From positions 73,632,687-73,696,686 of the forward strand of contig CM066732.1 of NCBI GenBank assembly GCA_033961575.1: DNA of 64,000 bases, written 5' to 3'. Under the pieces are notes generated by a model. It saw nothing but the letters and a program-made list of their open reading frames with translations. It was not told where the DNA came from and made no database searches. This DNA is from Aselliscus stoliczkanus. Taxonomy: Eukaryota > Chordata > Mammalia > Chiroptera > Hipposideridae. The position numbers and the translations under genes were made by a program. Numbering within the stretch: the first letter of the stretch is position 1; every line of letters starts with the position of its first letter. Below, piece after piece: positions 23,401-35,610 of the stretch.

Positions 23401-25322
23401 TTACTTCCTAACACCAAGTCTAGGTCAGCACGTCTCCAAATTCTGTGTAAGCTTTTCCAATTTAGCACGCTTTGGGTCAGGCCCAGATTTATTATTTTGA
23501 AAACATCTTTTGATGATTCTAATACATGCTTCTGTTAAGAATCATTAACCTACTCTTATTACCTAACAACCAATCAAGGGGACCTTTACTGCTTTTAAAG
23601 GTACCCTGGGTATCGTTTCCAAAAGTGTGTCATGAATATCTGCTCTTCTACACCTCCTTGGCCACTGTAACACCAAAAATCCATAGGTCAGAAAAAAACG
23701 GATAATGAGGTCAGAGCAGAAGTTAAGGGGGAAGGAAGATGATGGTGGCCAAACTGAAGACCAGATGAGTAGGTGGTATGTGGGCAAAGGAAATAGGGCA
23801 AAAGGTAATGTAGGACATTCTGGTCAGAGGAAACACTGGATCCAAAGACCAGGTGATACAAGACTGGAAGAAGGTTTCAGGATCTATCAAAAGCCAACTT
23901 ACATAATGATAAATCTGCCTGGTATGTCTAAAATTCAGTGTCCTACTGAAAGGTTGTGTCTTCATTCAGATATTCATTTTGATGAATTGTTTTGGCATAT
24001 TACAAAATGTATGAGACAGCGGGGAAGAATGCAATGTAATTTTATACTTCTATCATTATGTATTACACTGAAATTTTGAATTTCTAAAACAATACTATGA
24101 AAATCAAAATTAGAAAAACATTAGTAACCAATGTTAAGAGCAATTAAATGTAAGTATTTACACATTATCACATTTGTGGTTCGCCACTGATAATCTCCCC
24201 AAAAGTTTCCACAGCAATTCAGTATGCCTTCCATTTAAGAGGTTATGTTTCAGTTCTTTCCTCTGACTCTCATCGGTTTTTATTGTGTTTTGATTGGACT
24301 TGAACTTCCACAGGCTCTGATGATTTGGCTCTACCTGGTGCTGTAATCTACAGAGCCACTCTTCGGCATAACTGTTCATCTCAGAGAACCTGCAACAAAT
24401 GCTGCCATAGCAATTCTCCGTTTGGTATGCAAAGACTGGAAACCTGGTTTAGCTGAGGGCCTGGCTTGTGGTAAAGAAAGACTTGCTCAAGATAAAAATT
24501 TATTGTGTGGAAACCAAAATCTGGCATGGGAAGAGATTGCTGTTAGGAACCAGGCACAATCTCCATGTCCCTTGCTCAGAATTTTGTGTTTTTAAATGAA
24601 TACATTGGCTCTAACTTTTCCAACTAGCTGCTTCATAACCTCAGATTGCACTTGCTCTAAACCTGCCTCAGGATAGTTTCATTCAGCATTCAAAGCTGTC
24701 TGGTCCATTTCCTCTTGGTTCCCCAATTCCAAATTATTACATCATGATCTGACCTACCAATCTTTGAACCAGGCAACACAGGTTGTCACTAGCTAGCTTT
24801 GGGTTACACAGCCACACAACAGCTTTCTTCTGAAAGGAGAATGGTTGAGAAAATGTTGGCTATACACTTCATTCTTTAAAATAAATCATCTTCAATGTTA
24901 CATTCACATTACAACTCTAACCCTCTAGCACTTTTACTTCATAAACAAGCTCCTCCAAAAATAATCTACATTTTTTTCCCCCTTTAAAACTTTCCATTTA
25001 TTCTGAAATTGACTACACTCAAGGTTACCAACCATAAGCACTGAACTAAAGCTGTGAAGTTACCACTGCTCTCCTCATTGCCAAATCAAACGGACACTTT
25101 GGATCTCATTTGACTTCTTTGTAGCATTCGGCACTGTGAGCCATTCCCTTCATAGGATTTTATTCTAAATTCCATGATAACACAATCCGTTGGCCATCCT
25201 CGTGCCTTCTGACTATTCCTTCTCAGTTCCCTTTGAGAACCATTTATTTTTGTGTATCAAGAAATGTTAGACATCACTATTGTTCCAGTCATTTCTCGTC
25301 TTCTAAATCTGACCTGAGTACT
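20469..25322. other. Large repeat-poor intronic block
   Basis: Nearly 4.9 kb without a recognisable young repeat. Frames at 23563-24079 and 24158-24379 were inspected: the latter gives a Gln/Glu/Lys-rich 73-residue peptide, but neither shows paired splice signals or a known family. Part of 24640-25260 may be an old repeat. No RNA gene seen. Confidence 0.4.
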
Positions 25323-25336
25323 CCCCTATATGTTTG

Positions 25337-25793
25337 TTTGTTTGTTTTTAAGAATTTTATTGGGGAATTGGGGGAAGGGAACAGCATTGGGGAATTGGAG
25401 AAGGGGAACAGACAAGTTGCTGTCCTTTTGTTCTTCAGTCTAGTTGTGGAGGACATTGCTTCATTGGCCCATGTTGGTATCGTCATTGTGCTCTTCCCAG
25501 ATGAGGCAGATTGGTCGCCGGCCTCTGGATGGCCGCTCACAGCGGCTACTGGCCGCTCACGGTGGCTGCCGGCCACTTACTGTAGCCTATGGCAGCCCAC
25601 TGCAGCAGAGGCTGCAGCCTACACTGTCACTGGTCATCTTAGCTAGAGGCAACCAGGTGGAGCTGTTGTTCACCACCTTAGCTATAGAGGGCAGTATCAC
25701 TGGCTCTCATAACGTGGGATCTGAACCGGAATCCTGCTGCTCAGAGCTGGTGTCCCAAGCCAGCTCCTAACCAATGCACCACTTGGCTGGCCC
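25337..25793 (-). mobile_element. Long composite tRNA SINE
   Basis: Antisense copy: agaattttattggggaattg (tail complement) at the left, the accaacatgggccaatgaag block complement near 25465, and the tRNA head complement ending acttggctggccc. A diverged duplication, ccctatatgtt / cccatatatgtt, flanks it. Frames of 95-137 residues across it are translations of the SINE. Confidence 0.9.
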
Positions 25794-25809
25794 GCCCATA
25801 TATGTTAAT

Positions 25810-26229
25810 GATTCAAACTACAACCTGTACAAGATCTGGTATCATTCTATCCCTTCTCAAACTAATTTCCTGCCACATACTTCCCTTTATATGGTCACTT
25901 ATACACTAAGGGGCATATTTATAAGTTACTCTACTTTGGTTTAAAATATTCAAAACAATATAAAGGAAAAGAGCCTGGATTCATTGGCTTTAAGTGGTTC
26001 ATGGGCCCATTTCTGAAACAACTGCTGTGGCCTAGGGAATGTGACATCCTGATTGGCCAGGCCCAAGACCACAGTGGCATTGTCTCTAACCAAACCACAT
26101 CTGAGGATGGAGAAAACCTGTTGTTGTTTTAACAGGAAAACCAGGGTCATAATAATCAGGTGAAGGATGAATAAACTCTGAGTAGCAAAATTACTGAGCA
26201 GCAACATACACTAGGTAAATGTAAAAAAA
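25810..26229. other. Unassigned intronic sequence
   Basis: About 400 bp with no recognised element. A minus-strand frame at 25950-26207 has no supporting features. Confidence 0.35.
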
Positions 26230-26583
26230 AAGAAAAGAAATTACTTGCTATCGTCTGAATGTTTGTTATTACCCCCAAAGTTCATATCTTAAAATCCTAA
26301 ATTGTGAAGATGATGGTATCAGGAGGTAAGGCCTCTGGGAGGTGCTCAGGTGATGAGGGTGGAGGCCACATAGATGGCATCTGTGTTCTTATAACCCCTC
26401 AGTGGTCCTTTGCTCCTGAGGACACAGTGAGAAGGTGTTTGCTATGACCAGCAAGAAGGCCTTTACCAGAGCATTTCTATGCTGGTGCCTTGATCTAGGA
26501 TTGCCCAGTCTCCAGAATTGTGAGAAATTTTTTGTTTATAACACCAGACTGGTATTCTGTTATAGCAGTCTGAACTGATTAGC
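26230..26583 (+). mobile_element. Possible solitary MaLR-type LTR relic
   Basis: Order of segments resembles old mammalian nonautonomous LTRs: cccaaagttcatatcttaaa, an aggtaaggcctctgggaggt block, gaggacacagtgagaaggtg, tctccagaattgtgagaaat and ttctgttatagcagtctgaa at the right end. No internal retroviral coding region is linked to it. The family name is uncertain. Confidence 0.5.
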
Positions 26584-27165
26584 CAGTAGTGCTGATACAT
26601 AAATCAGACAAAGCAGACATAAAGGTAGGAAGCTTTAAACAGTCCAAAGAGGAATAAATGAAGAATATATAAGGATATCCCATGAAGATATAATAGTCAT
26701 TAATATATATATAATAAAGAACAGAGAAAAAAATGAATAAAGTAAGAAATTGCAAGAAATACGAAAAATTATAAAAATGCAATTATGATGAGAAGCTTAG
26801 ATATAGGATACTTGAATAATGTGAGAACTGAATTCAGTTGAATATATACTGAGACTCATGTTCTGTGAACACAGACTAAATGTGTTTATTTAGCCAATGA
26901 AACCTTTCAAAGTGGATTATTTACTTGGCAAGAAATAAAACAACACATTTTAAAATAAGGAATTTAAATTATATTCTTTATATTACCCTGGCTCAAACAA
27001 ACAAACAAACAAACAAATCAAACCAGAAACAAGCTACCTAGGAAAATAAAAGTGAATATTTGATCCTCTCCCAAAAAAACTGTGAGACACAACTGGAATC
27101 ATAGTCAGAGTAAATGTGTAGTCTTATGATTTTGTTATTAAAAATGACTGAGGTGACCTAATTAA
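26584..27165. other. AT-rich sequence, probably old L1 at its right end
   Basis: Poor in landmarks. An AAAC repeat at about 26997-27016 and A-rich texture suggest it grades into the L1 relic that follows. Confidence 0.35.
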
Positions 27166-27326
27166 CTTGTACAAATTAGAACAATGAGAATAAAGAGTGA
27201 AAAGTAAACAGAAATAAAAAATCTAACAGTTCAAAAGATAAATAAAACCAAAAACTTATTATTAAAGAAAAAAACAATGGGTAAACCCCAGGAGAGACTG
27301 AATAAGAGAAAAATACGAACAGCAAA

Positions 27327-27434
27327 GGGCCGGCCGAGTGGCGTGTTGGTTAAGTGCTGGCTTCGGAAGCCAGCAGCCCTGGTTCGGTCCCACATATGAG
27401 GGCCAGTGACACTGCCCTCAAAAAAAAAAAAAAA
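27327..27434 (+). mobile_element. Short tRNA SINE
   Basis: GGGCCGGCCGAGTGGCGTG head, A-box region around TGGTTAAGTGC, B-box-like GGTTCGGTCCC, CACTGCCCTC then poly-A. gaacagcaaa / aagcagcaaa flank it. Confidence 0.93.
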
Positions 27435-27599
27435 AAAGCAGCAAATATATGTCAAAATACAGATGAGGCAATGATATACAGAAAACACAAGACATTGAAA
27501 TAGTAAGAGAATTATCTATAATTCTATACCAAATCTGGTATTATAGGAAATCTGGTATTAGAGGAAATAAGGGTGCTTTTCTAGCAAAATATACAAACC

Positions 27600-27768
27600 A
27601 CAAAAATATATAGTCATGGGATGTGGAATATAGTATGGGGATGGAGTCAATGGAATTGTAATAGATATGTATGATATCGGGGGTGGGAGGGCAGGGGAAG
27701 GGGGAAGGGATAATCACTTTGTAAGGGGTGAAAAAGATAACTATTGCATTGTTTTGTACATTAGTAAC

Positions 27769-27798
<30 letters not shown>
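27600..27798 (+). mobile_element. Extremely 5'-truncated L1 tail
   Basis: Matches the last part of the 3' UTR seen at 41975-42178 and 56770-56986 (agtcatgggatgtggaatat, ggagtcaatggaattgtaat, tagatatgtatgatatcggg). Ends in an AAT repeat tail (27770-27798). Confidence 0.85.
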
Positions 27799-27799
<1 letters not shown>

Positions 27800-28002
27800 G
27801 TTAAAAAAATAAAAATAAAATACAGTGATCTCTATTTACTCCTAAAAAAATGAAATAGAAAAATTGATACATATATTGAAACAATGGAAAGGCACTTAAA
27901 AACTCATGTTATAAAAAGGCACCAAGACTATATGGTTTTAAAACTGGATTCTATTTAATACTTAAAGTAAGATCATCCCCATTTAATTAATTAATTATTT
28001 CC

Positions 28003-28325
28003 CCCTTTATTTATTTATTTAAATTTTTATTATTAATTTCAGGTGTACAAAAGAATGCATTAGTTATGCTTTTCACCCCTCAGAAGGTGACTACCCTCTC
28101 CCCCAATCTACTGCCCCCACCCCCGATATCACACATATCTATTACAATTCCACTGACTCCACTCCCCACACTGTACTCCATATCCTGTGACTGTATATTA
28201 AATTATAGTTGACATCTAATATTATTCAACGGCAGCTTCAGATGTACTGTGCAGAGGTCGGGCCTCTACACAGTCCATGAAGCGGTCTCCCTAAAAAGAC
28301 ATGAGTCCATCTGGCCCCCCCAATT
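28003..28325 (-). mobile_element. L1 3' UTR fragment, antisense
   Basis: Reverse complement of the same 3' UTR family: atatcacacatatctattac, caattccactgactccactc, agcttcagatgtactgtgca and gtctccctaaaaagacatga. It enters the older L1 relic in the opposite direction. Confidence 0.85.
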
Positions 28326-30139
28326 TAATTTAAACTCTTCAAGACCACAGTTAAAGGTAGAAATTTGTATTCATAAAGTTAGTAACATTAGCATCAAAAC
28401 TGATAGAACCAAAACAATCTTGAAAAAGAAAAACAAAGAGAACTCAGAGGTCTTGATGTCACACCTAGTACAAAACTACAGTAATCAATACAGTGCGGTA
28501 CCAGCCTAAAGATACAATAACAGTAAACTAGATCAATGGAATAGAATCAAAAGTGCAGAACTAAACTCTTGTATTTATAGTCAGTTGACTTTTGAGAAGG
28601 GTATCAAGACAATTTAATGAAAGAACATTTCAACAAATGGTGCAGGGACAACTGTATTTGGCTATCCAAATGTAAAAGAAAGCATTTGGACCCCTGCCTT
28701 ACACAATACCTCCAAATTAACTCAAAATAGGTCATAGATGTAAATGTAAGAGCTAAAACTATAAAACTCATAGGAAAAAACATAGCTATAAATCTCTATA
28801 ACTCTGAGTTAAGCAAAAGCTTCTTAGATCAGAACCCAAAGCAGAAGCAACAAAAGAAAAAAAATGGGTAAATCAGACTCAATCAAAATTAAAACATTTT
28901 TTTGGTAAAGAACACCATCAAAAAAGTGAAAAGACAATCCACAGAATGGAAAAATTACTTGCTAATCTTATATCTGACATGGGACTTATATCCAGAATAT
29001 ATAAAGGAATCTTATAACATAACAATGAAAAAACAACCCAATTCAAAAATGGGCAAAAGACCCAAATAGGCATTTCTCTAAAGATGTTCAAATTGCTAAT
29101 AGATATGAAAGGATGGTCTCAAGATTAGTCATTAGGGAAATGCAAATCAAAACCACAGTGAGACACCAACCATCTCATACCCACTAGGAAGCCTATATTA
29201 AAAAACAAAAACAAAAACAGTGTTGGCAAGGATGTGGAAAATTTGGACCTTCATACATGACCAGTGAGAATGTAAATGGTGCAACCACTTTGGGAAACAA
29301 AGTGGAACAAAGCAGTATGGAAATGCTTCAAAATGCTTGAAAATAGAGTTACCACATGACTCTCAATTCCACTATAAAGTATATAAGTAAGAGAAATGAA
29401 AACATATTCAAACAAAAATTGTAAATGAATGTTCATAGCAGCATTATTCATAATAGCCAAAAAGTGAAAATAAATGTCCAACAGCTAATAAACTGATAAA
29501 CAGAACATAGTATATATGTGCAATTAACATCATGTGTCAATAAAAAGGAATTAAGTGTTGATACATATTATAACATGAATGAACCTTAAAAATACTATGC
29601 CAAGTGAAAGGACCATATTGTATAATTTTATTTATATGAAATGTCCAAATAGGCAAATCTATAGAGATAGAAAGTAGATTAGTGGTTGAATGGGACTCAA
29701 GGAAGGATGTTGTGGTGAATGGGGAAATGATGGCTAATGTATATGGGATGTTTTAGGTGGGTGTTGAAAATGTTCTAAAATTAGATTGTGGTGATGGTTG
29801 AAAAACTGTAAATATGCTAAATTGGTGTACTTTAAATAAGGATTTTACAGTATATGAAATATATATCAACAATACTGTAAAAAGTAAAAAAAAAAAAAAT
29901 AGGGAGGGACAAAGGACCAAAATACACAAAAACAAATAGAATAAAAAAGAGGAAAAAACATGAATACACACATTTATATTCTCATACACACACACACACA
30001 CATTCCTTGAACATATGAAAACATATTCAAACTTACTCTTAATTAGAGAAATAACAAAATCCTGATACAGTACAACCCACTCCCCCCAAAAAACCAACTA
30101 AACAAACAAAAAACTCTAGGTCAATTTCATTTATATTCA

Positions 30140-30262
30140 AGAATAAACTTTGGAGACAGATTACCTCGGTTCAGATCCGAGGTCCACCAATTACTAGTAT
30201 CCATAACATTGATTAAGTTAGTTAACAGGTGTTTTTCAGTTTCTTCACCTATAAAATTAGGA
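30140..30262 (+). mobile_element. MIR SINE
   Basis: In MIR order: tggagacagattacctcggttc, accaattactagtatccata, attaagttagttaacagg and tttcttcacctataaaatta. Diverged but collinear through the core. Confidence 0.75.
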
Positions 30263-30264
30263 AT

Positions 30265-31290
30265 AGGGTGACATCAGAATCATGGTGGCATGAGAGGTGC
30301 CACCGCTGATCTCTCCCCTTAAAGTTACAACAAGTTGAACAGCTATATTTCAACAAAGGATTCCCTATGCAACACACAAACATGTCCGAGAGATTCACGC
30401 ATCTAAACATCTGAAGGTGGGTGAATTGGGGTGAACAGGAGGAGGGAAGGAAGAAGTGCTGAGATGGGGGCCATGGGATGCAGCCGGAGCTCACTATGGT
30501 CCCTGGAGAGGGGAGGACTGAGACTGCAGGTGTGCTGTCTGTGGCCCCAGCAATCCTGCCTTTAGGATCAGCATATAATATGGCTGAACCCAGTGATGAG
30601 GCAGAGACCTCGGGGCAAAGACCAAATACAGAAATGTGATAACTGTGATCTAACAGCCCTCACTGCCAGGTAGAAAGCAAAGACATGGAGCCTGGCCACC
30701 TGTCCCCAGAGCTTACCTCCCCCACACCCTCTCAGTGTTGGCAACAGGCCCCAGAAAAAAACTGCAGAAATGTCACACTAAAGAGCAAAATATCTATGGT
30801 CGTGAGACCGGGAGAGACAGTTCCTGAGTGACAACACATATTGCAGCTAATTCCAGGGAGGACCCATAGGGATGAGGCAGTTCCGTGATCTGGCAGGCAC
30901 CATTACTTGGAGGAAAACAAGGTCACAAACATACCAGCCACCTCTCCCAGCCCACCTCACCTCCACCTCACCCCCACCTTTTGTGGCTGATCCCAGGGCT
31001 GCTGAGGCGCACAGCTCTGCATTTGGCTACTGGGGCAGCACTGGGGTTTCAGGGGCTCAGGACCCCCGCCGCCCATTACATCTTCCATGGGGGTGGTGCC
31101 CTGAGACTGAGGCTACCAGGTCACAAAGGAGACATCCACCTCCCTAGGAAATCTTCCACCATGAGAAGCTGAAACAGAGCAAGAGAAAATAAAATGCTCC
31201 AGCGCTACTTAGTGGAAAACAAAACAAAACAAAAAACCTCTTCATATCAACCTGCTGCAGAATTCACTACCTTAGATGCCCAGGAAGAGA
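30265..31290 (+). promoter_or_regulatory. Probable L1 5' UTR remnant
   Basis: A GC-richer kilobase directly upstream of ORF1, starting with atcatggtggcatgagagg. In L1s this position carries the internal Pol II promoter. Two overlapping 91-95 residue frames at 30872-31172 are proline-rich translations of UTR sequence and not recognised proteins. Confidence 0.55.
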
Positions 31291-31579
31291 AATAATCCAT
31301 TAATTGCATGAACAGACAATGTAAGAAGTCAGCTCAGAAAGAAAATGAGGAATATCCAGAAAATAAAGTTAAAGACATGCAAATATGTGACCTAAATGAC
31401 AGAGAATTCAAGATTGCAATTCTGAAATCAATGAGATGCAAGAAAACTCAAATAGGCAGTTTAATAAACTCAGAAATGAAATCAACAAACAAAATGAATA
31501 TTTTACCAAAGATACTGACATTTTAAAAAAGAACCAAATAGAAATTCTGGAGCTGAAGAACTCAATAAAAGAGAGGAAG

Positions 31580-32053
31580 GGGCAGGCTGAGTGGCTCCTT
31601 GGTTTGGAGTTGGCTTGGGATCATGAGCTCTGACCAGCAGGGCCCCGGTCTGGATCCCACATGAGGGCCAGTGACGCTGCGCCCTCTACAGCTAAGATGG
31701 TGAACAACAGCTCCACCTGGAGCTGGGCTGCCAAGAGTGGCCAGCAACAACGTAGGCTGCAGTGGGGCTGCATTGGGCTGCCGTGAGCTACCGTGAGTGG
31801 CCAGCAGCCAGCGTTGAGTGACCGGCAGCTGGCATGAGCTGCCAAGAGTCCCCATGAGCAGCCGTCCAATGGCTGGCAACTGACTGCCTCAGCCGGGAAG
31901 AGCGCAATGATAATACCAACATGGGCCAGTGAAGCGATGTCCTCCACAACTAGACTGAAGAACAAAAGGACAACACTTGTCTGTTCCCCTTCCCCGATTC
32001 CCCAACGTTGTTCCCTCCCCCACTTTCCCAATAAAACCGTTAAAAAAAAAAAA
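31580..32053 (+). mobile_element. Long composite tRNA SINE in L1 ORF1
   Basis: Head ggggcaggctgagtggctcc, CAGTGACGCTGCGCCCTCTA, repeated gctgccgtgagc-type middle, CCGGGAAGAGCGCAATGATA, and a variant CCCAATAAAACCGTTAAAAA tail in which the usual TCTTT is lost. Frames of 105-136 residues on the minus strand are SINE translations. Confidence 0.92.
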
Positions 32054-32136
32054 GGGGAAGGATGAAAGAGTGGGCTTAGGAAATAAAGCTGATCAGATGG
32101 AGGACAGAATTAGTGATATCAAAAATAGAAATCTGG

Positions 32137-32264
32137 GGGCCGGCTGAATGACACGGTGGTTAAGAGCTGGCTTGGGAAGCCAGCGGCTCAGGTTCAGGTC
32201 CCACATGAGGGCCAGTGACACTGCCCTCAAAAACAAACAAACAAACAAACAAACAAACAAAACC
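32137..32264 (+). mobile_element. Short tRNA SINE in L1 ORF1
   Basis: GGGCCGGCTGAATGACACGGT head and a tail expanded to (AAAC)n. The target-site duplication aaaaatagaaatctgg (32121-32136) recurs as caaaatagaaatctgg (32265-32280). Confidence 0.95.
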
Positions 32265-33213
32265 CAAAATAGAAATCTGGAAATGATGCAGATAGAAGTA
32301 GAGGTACTTGAGAATTAAAAGAAATGAAAGTACTCTACAAGAACTGTCTGACCCCATCTGAAAGAGTAATATAAAAATACTGGGTATGCCCAAGGAGAAA
32401 AGAGGGAGAAGGAGAGACTGTATTCAAAGGAATATCGTCAAAGAGAACTTCCGAAATCTATGGAGAGAACTGGATCCTTGAATCCAAGAAAGAAAGAGAA
32501 TATCTAATTACTTCAGTCCTAATAGGCCTTCTCCAAGGCACATTATATTGAAGCTGTCAAAATTTAATGACAAAGAATTCTCAAGGCAGCCAGAGACAGG
32601 AAGAGAGTAATCTACAAAGGAAGGACCATTAGATTATCATCAGATTTTTCAGCAGAAACTCTACAAGCCAGGAAGGAATGGAATCAAATATTCAAACTAT
32701 TGAGAGAAAGAAATTATCAGCCAAGAATAATATATCCAGCAAAGTTATCCTTTAGATATGAAGAAGGAATAAAGACCTTTCCAGATATACAGAAGCTGAG
32801 AGAAATTTATACCACAAGGCCTATATTACAGGACATACTGGAGGTTTTTCTACCCGAAAATAACAAACAAACAAAGAAATAAAAGGATGCAAAACTATGA
32901 GGAAGATTAATAACAGACAGAAGCAGGAAATGGCAAGCCCTACACAAACAGAATACTATACACTTAAATATAACAGAAAGGGTAAAAGTGATAAAAACAT
33001 AAAAAAAGAAAAAAAGAAGATGACAATTTGCTACTACAATGCAGACATGAGCTCACAGCATAAATAGGGATAATTTGTGACAACAAAAACATAAAAGGGG
33101 AGGGAGTAAAGGTCTGAATTTGCAAAGGGGAGTGGAGATAAGATGCATGCTGGAGAAAAAGCACCACTGTATATATGAAACTTTCTTTTACATAAACTTA
33201 ATGGTAACCACTC

Positions 33214-33262
33214 AAAAACAAACAAACAAACAAACAAACAAACAAACACACAAACAAACAAA
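33214..33262. repeat. (AAAC)n simple repeat
   Basis: About eleven AAAC units with one CACA interruption, lying in the A-rich L1 inter-ORF region. Its antisense Val-Cys-Leu-Phe translation inflates several spurious frames. Confidence 0.95.
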
Positions 33263-33439
33263 AAGCTCCAGAACTGAGACACATAACATAAAAAGAAAAG
33301 GCAGAGGAAAAAAATCATAAAATACCACTAAACTAAAATACCAGATAGAAACACAAAGGCAAAGACACAATGGAGATACTGAGCTACCCGAAAACAAAAG
33401 ATAAAATAGGTACAAGGAAATCCTCATATCAATAATCAC

Positions 33440-34194
33440 TGTCAATGTAATCTTCCTATATGGACTGAACTCACCAATAAAAAGGCACAGAGATTGGATC
33501 AAACCACAAAGCCCACCCATATGCTGCCTCCAAGAGATACATCTCAGCTACAAGGACAAATAATAAACTCAAAGTGAAAGGGTGGAAAATGATACTCCAA
33601 GCAAATGGCATCGCAAGGGTGGAAAATGATCCTCCAAGCAAATGGCATCCAGAGAAAAACAGATATAGCTATACTTATATCTGATGAAACAGACTTCAGG
33701 ATTAAAAATGTAACAAGAGACAAAGATGGACATTTCATAATGATAAAGAGGACAATACAACAAGAAGATACAACGCTTATCGATATATATGCTTCCAAAT
33801 ATGGACCTCCAAAATATACAAAGCAACTATTAACAGAACTAAAGCAAGAAACTGACAAAAACACAATTATAGTAGGGGACCTAAGTACACTATTGACAGC
33901 TATGGATAGATCATACAAACACAAAATCAATAGGAAATATCAACCTTAAATGGCACATCAGACCAAATGGAACTGCTCAACATTTACAGAGAATTTCATC
34001 CTAAAAAACCAGACTATACATTCTTTTCTAGTGCACATGGAATATTCTCAAGGATAGATCATATGTTGGGACACAAAACTAGCCTCAGCAAATTTAAGAA
34101 GACTGAAATCATACTAAGCACATTCCCCAACCACAACGCTTTCAAATTGGAGATCAACTACACAAAGAAAGCAGGAAAAATGACAAATATGTAG
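33440..34194 (+). pseudogene. L1 ORF2 endonuclease domain remnant
   Basis: The apurinic-endonuclease-like (EN) domain is traceable in pieces. GLNSPIKRHRDWI and PPICCLQEIHLSY come from 33463-33560, with the metal-binding Glu in LQE retained. TDIAILISDETDFRI and VGDLSTLLTAMD come from 33605-33949; the family's Asp-x-Asn motif reads DLS, so the Asn is lost. YTFFSSAHGIFSRIDHMLGHK-like sequence comes from 33967-34194, where the final Asp-His pair reads NHN with Asp lost. Stops, a tandem duplication (33577-33648) and a frame change break it. It would not cut DNA. Confidence 0.85.
33577..33648. repeat. Direct tandem duplication inside L1 endonuclease
   Basis: agggtggaaaatgat followed by ctccaagcaaatggcatc occurs twice in a row with a spacing of about 36 bp and one mismatch. 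It is local to this copy. Confidence 0.9.
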
Positions 34195-34206
34195 ATATTA
34201 AACAAC

Positions 34207-35610
34207 ATGGTACTAAAGAATGACTGGGTCAAAGAAGAAATAAAAGGAAAGATCAAAAGATACATAGAAACAAATGACGAAAATACATCATATCAGTTAG
34301 TACTGGGATACTACCCAAGCAATATTAAGAGGAAAATTATATCTTTACAGGTATATATCAAGAAAAAAAAAATCCCAAGTAAACAACCTAGCATTACACT
34401 TTCAAGAATTAGAAAGAGAAAAACAAATGAAACCCAAAGTCAGCAGAAGGAAGAAAATAATAAAAATTAGAGCAGAATTAGATAAACAGAGAATAAAAAA
34501 ATAATAGAAAAAATTAATGCAACAAAGAGCTGGTTCTTTGAGAAGGTTAATAAAATTGATAAACCTCTGGCTAGACTTAGTAAGGAAAAAAGAGAAAAGA
34601 CACAAATAAACAAAATCAGAAATGAAAGAGGAGAAGTTACCACGGGTACCACAGAAATACAAAGGATCATACAAGAATACTATGAATAACCTAGAAGAAA
34701 TGGACCAGTTCTTGGAAATATATAACCTTCCTAGACTGAATCACAAAGAACTGGAAAATATAAATAGACTGATGAACAGTAAGGAAATTGAAACAATCAT
34801 CCAAAAACTTCTCAAAAGCAAATGTCCAGGACCAGACAGCTTTTCTAGTAAATTCTACTAAGCATTCAAAGATGATTAATACCTGTCTTCCTCAAACTCT
34901 TCCAAAAAACTGAAAAAGAGGCAATACTTCCTAACTCATTTTATGGGGCCAACATTACCCTGATACGAAAACCTAGTTAGGATAACACAAAAAAACCTAC
35001 AGGCCAATATCTCTGATGAATCAGATGCATCCTCAACAAAATACTTACTAACAAATCGAATACAATAATACATTAAAAAAGATTGTACAGCACGGTCAAA
35101 TGGGGTACATTCCAGGGGCACAAGTATGATTCAACATACACAAACAGATCAATGTGATACACTACATAAACAAAATAAAGGACAAAAATCATATGATCAT
35201 ATTAATTGATACAGAAAAACCATCTGACAGATACAACATCGATTTATGATTAACATACTTAATAAAATGGAAGGAGAGTACCTCAACATATTAAAGACCT
35301 GATATGACAAACCCTCAGCTAATATCATACTTAATGGTGAAAAACTAAAATGTTTTCCTGTATGATCAGGAACAAGACAGAGATGCCACCATCACCACTA
35401 TTATTCAACATAGTATTGGCACTCCTAGCCAGAGCAATCAGGCAAGAGAAAGACATAAAAGATATCCAAATTGGGAATGAAGTCAAATTGTCATTTTTTG
35501 CAGATGACATGATTCTTTATATAGAAAACACTACAGACCTCACCAAAATACCATTAGAAACAATAAACAAATACAGTAAAGTTCCAGGATATAAAATCAA
35601 TGTACAATAA
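34207..35610 (+). pseudogene. L1 ORF2 reverse transcriptase remnant
   Basis: The linker and fingers appear at 34207-34861, ending in CPGPDSFSSKFY, the family's GPDG-type motif. A degraded middle (34862-35340) holds LIDTEKPSD, matching the position of the first catalytic Asp block with substitutions. The palm is clear at 35350-35610: [20 protein letters not shown] followed by [15 protein letters not shown], where the FADD motif with its two catalytic aspartates is intact. The usual (Q)GCPLSP lead-in reads EMPPSPL. Stops and missing segments between the blocks make it inactive. Confidence 0.9.

Larger units (their letters stand above)
27166..29885 (+). mobile_element. Old L1 ORF2-to-3' end relic, multiply interrupted
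   Basis: A-rich plus-strand L1 is recognisable at 27166-27326, after a SINE at 27435-27590, then 27820-28002, and from about 28395 to the 3' end near 29885. The last part holds gatcaatggaatagaatcaa, atgggcaaaagacccaaata and gaccagtgagaatgtaaatg, all ORF2 C-terminal landmarks, and an L1MB-like 3' UTR. It is riddled with stops. A SINE and two pieces of younger L1 tail interrupt it. Confidence 0.75.
31308..32882 (+). pseudogene. L1 ORF1 remnant (RNA-binding chaperone)
   Basis: The start at 31308 gives a Lys/Glu-rich N-terminal part. From 31436 a second frame reads as coiled coil (KKNQIEILELKNSIKE), the trimerisation region of ORF1p. After two SINEs, scattered frames match the RNA-recognition part near 32530-32590 (including SPRHII). 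From about 32640 the C-terminal domain appears: FSAETLQARKEWNQIFK and then YQPRIIYPAKLSFRYEEG, ending at 32882 with the TTRPILQDILEVFL helix. Family members are one uninterrupted frame of roughly 340 residues; here at least two SINEs, frame changes and stops break it. Confidence 0.8.

Noticed and set aside
24158..24379. 73-residue Gln/Lys-rich minus-strand frame as a further exon
   Set aside because: No acceptor and donor pair brackets it and the peptide matches no part of MIPOL1 that I recall. A search could reopen this.
30872..31172. Two overlapping Pro-rich plus-strand frames
   Set aside because: They lie in the L1 5' UTR remnant and are shifted readings of one another; no domain is visible.
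33034..33520. Cys-Leu-Phe-Val-rich minus-strand frames resembling membrane proteins
   Set aside because: Antisense of an AAAC repeat and of A-rich L1 sequence; hydrophobicity is a composition artefact.
35350..35610. Functional reverse transcriptase or endogenous retrovirus pol
   Set aside because: The FADD palm lies among other L1 ORF2 landmarks, with stops and frame changes on both sides. No gag, protease, integrase, env or paired LTRs are present anywhere in the window.
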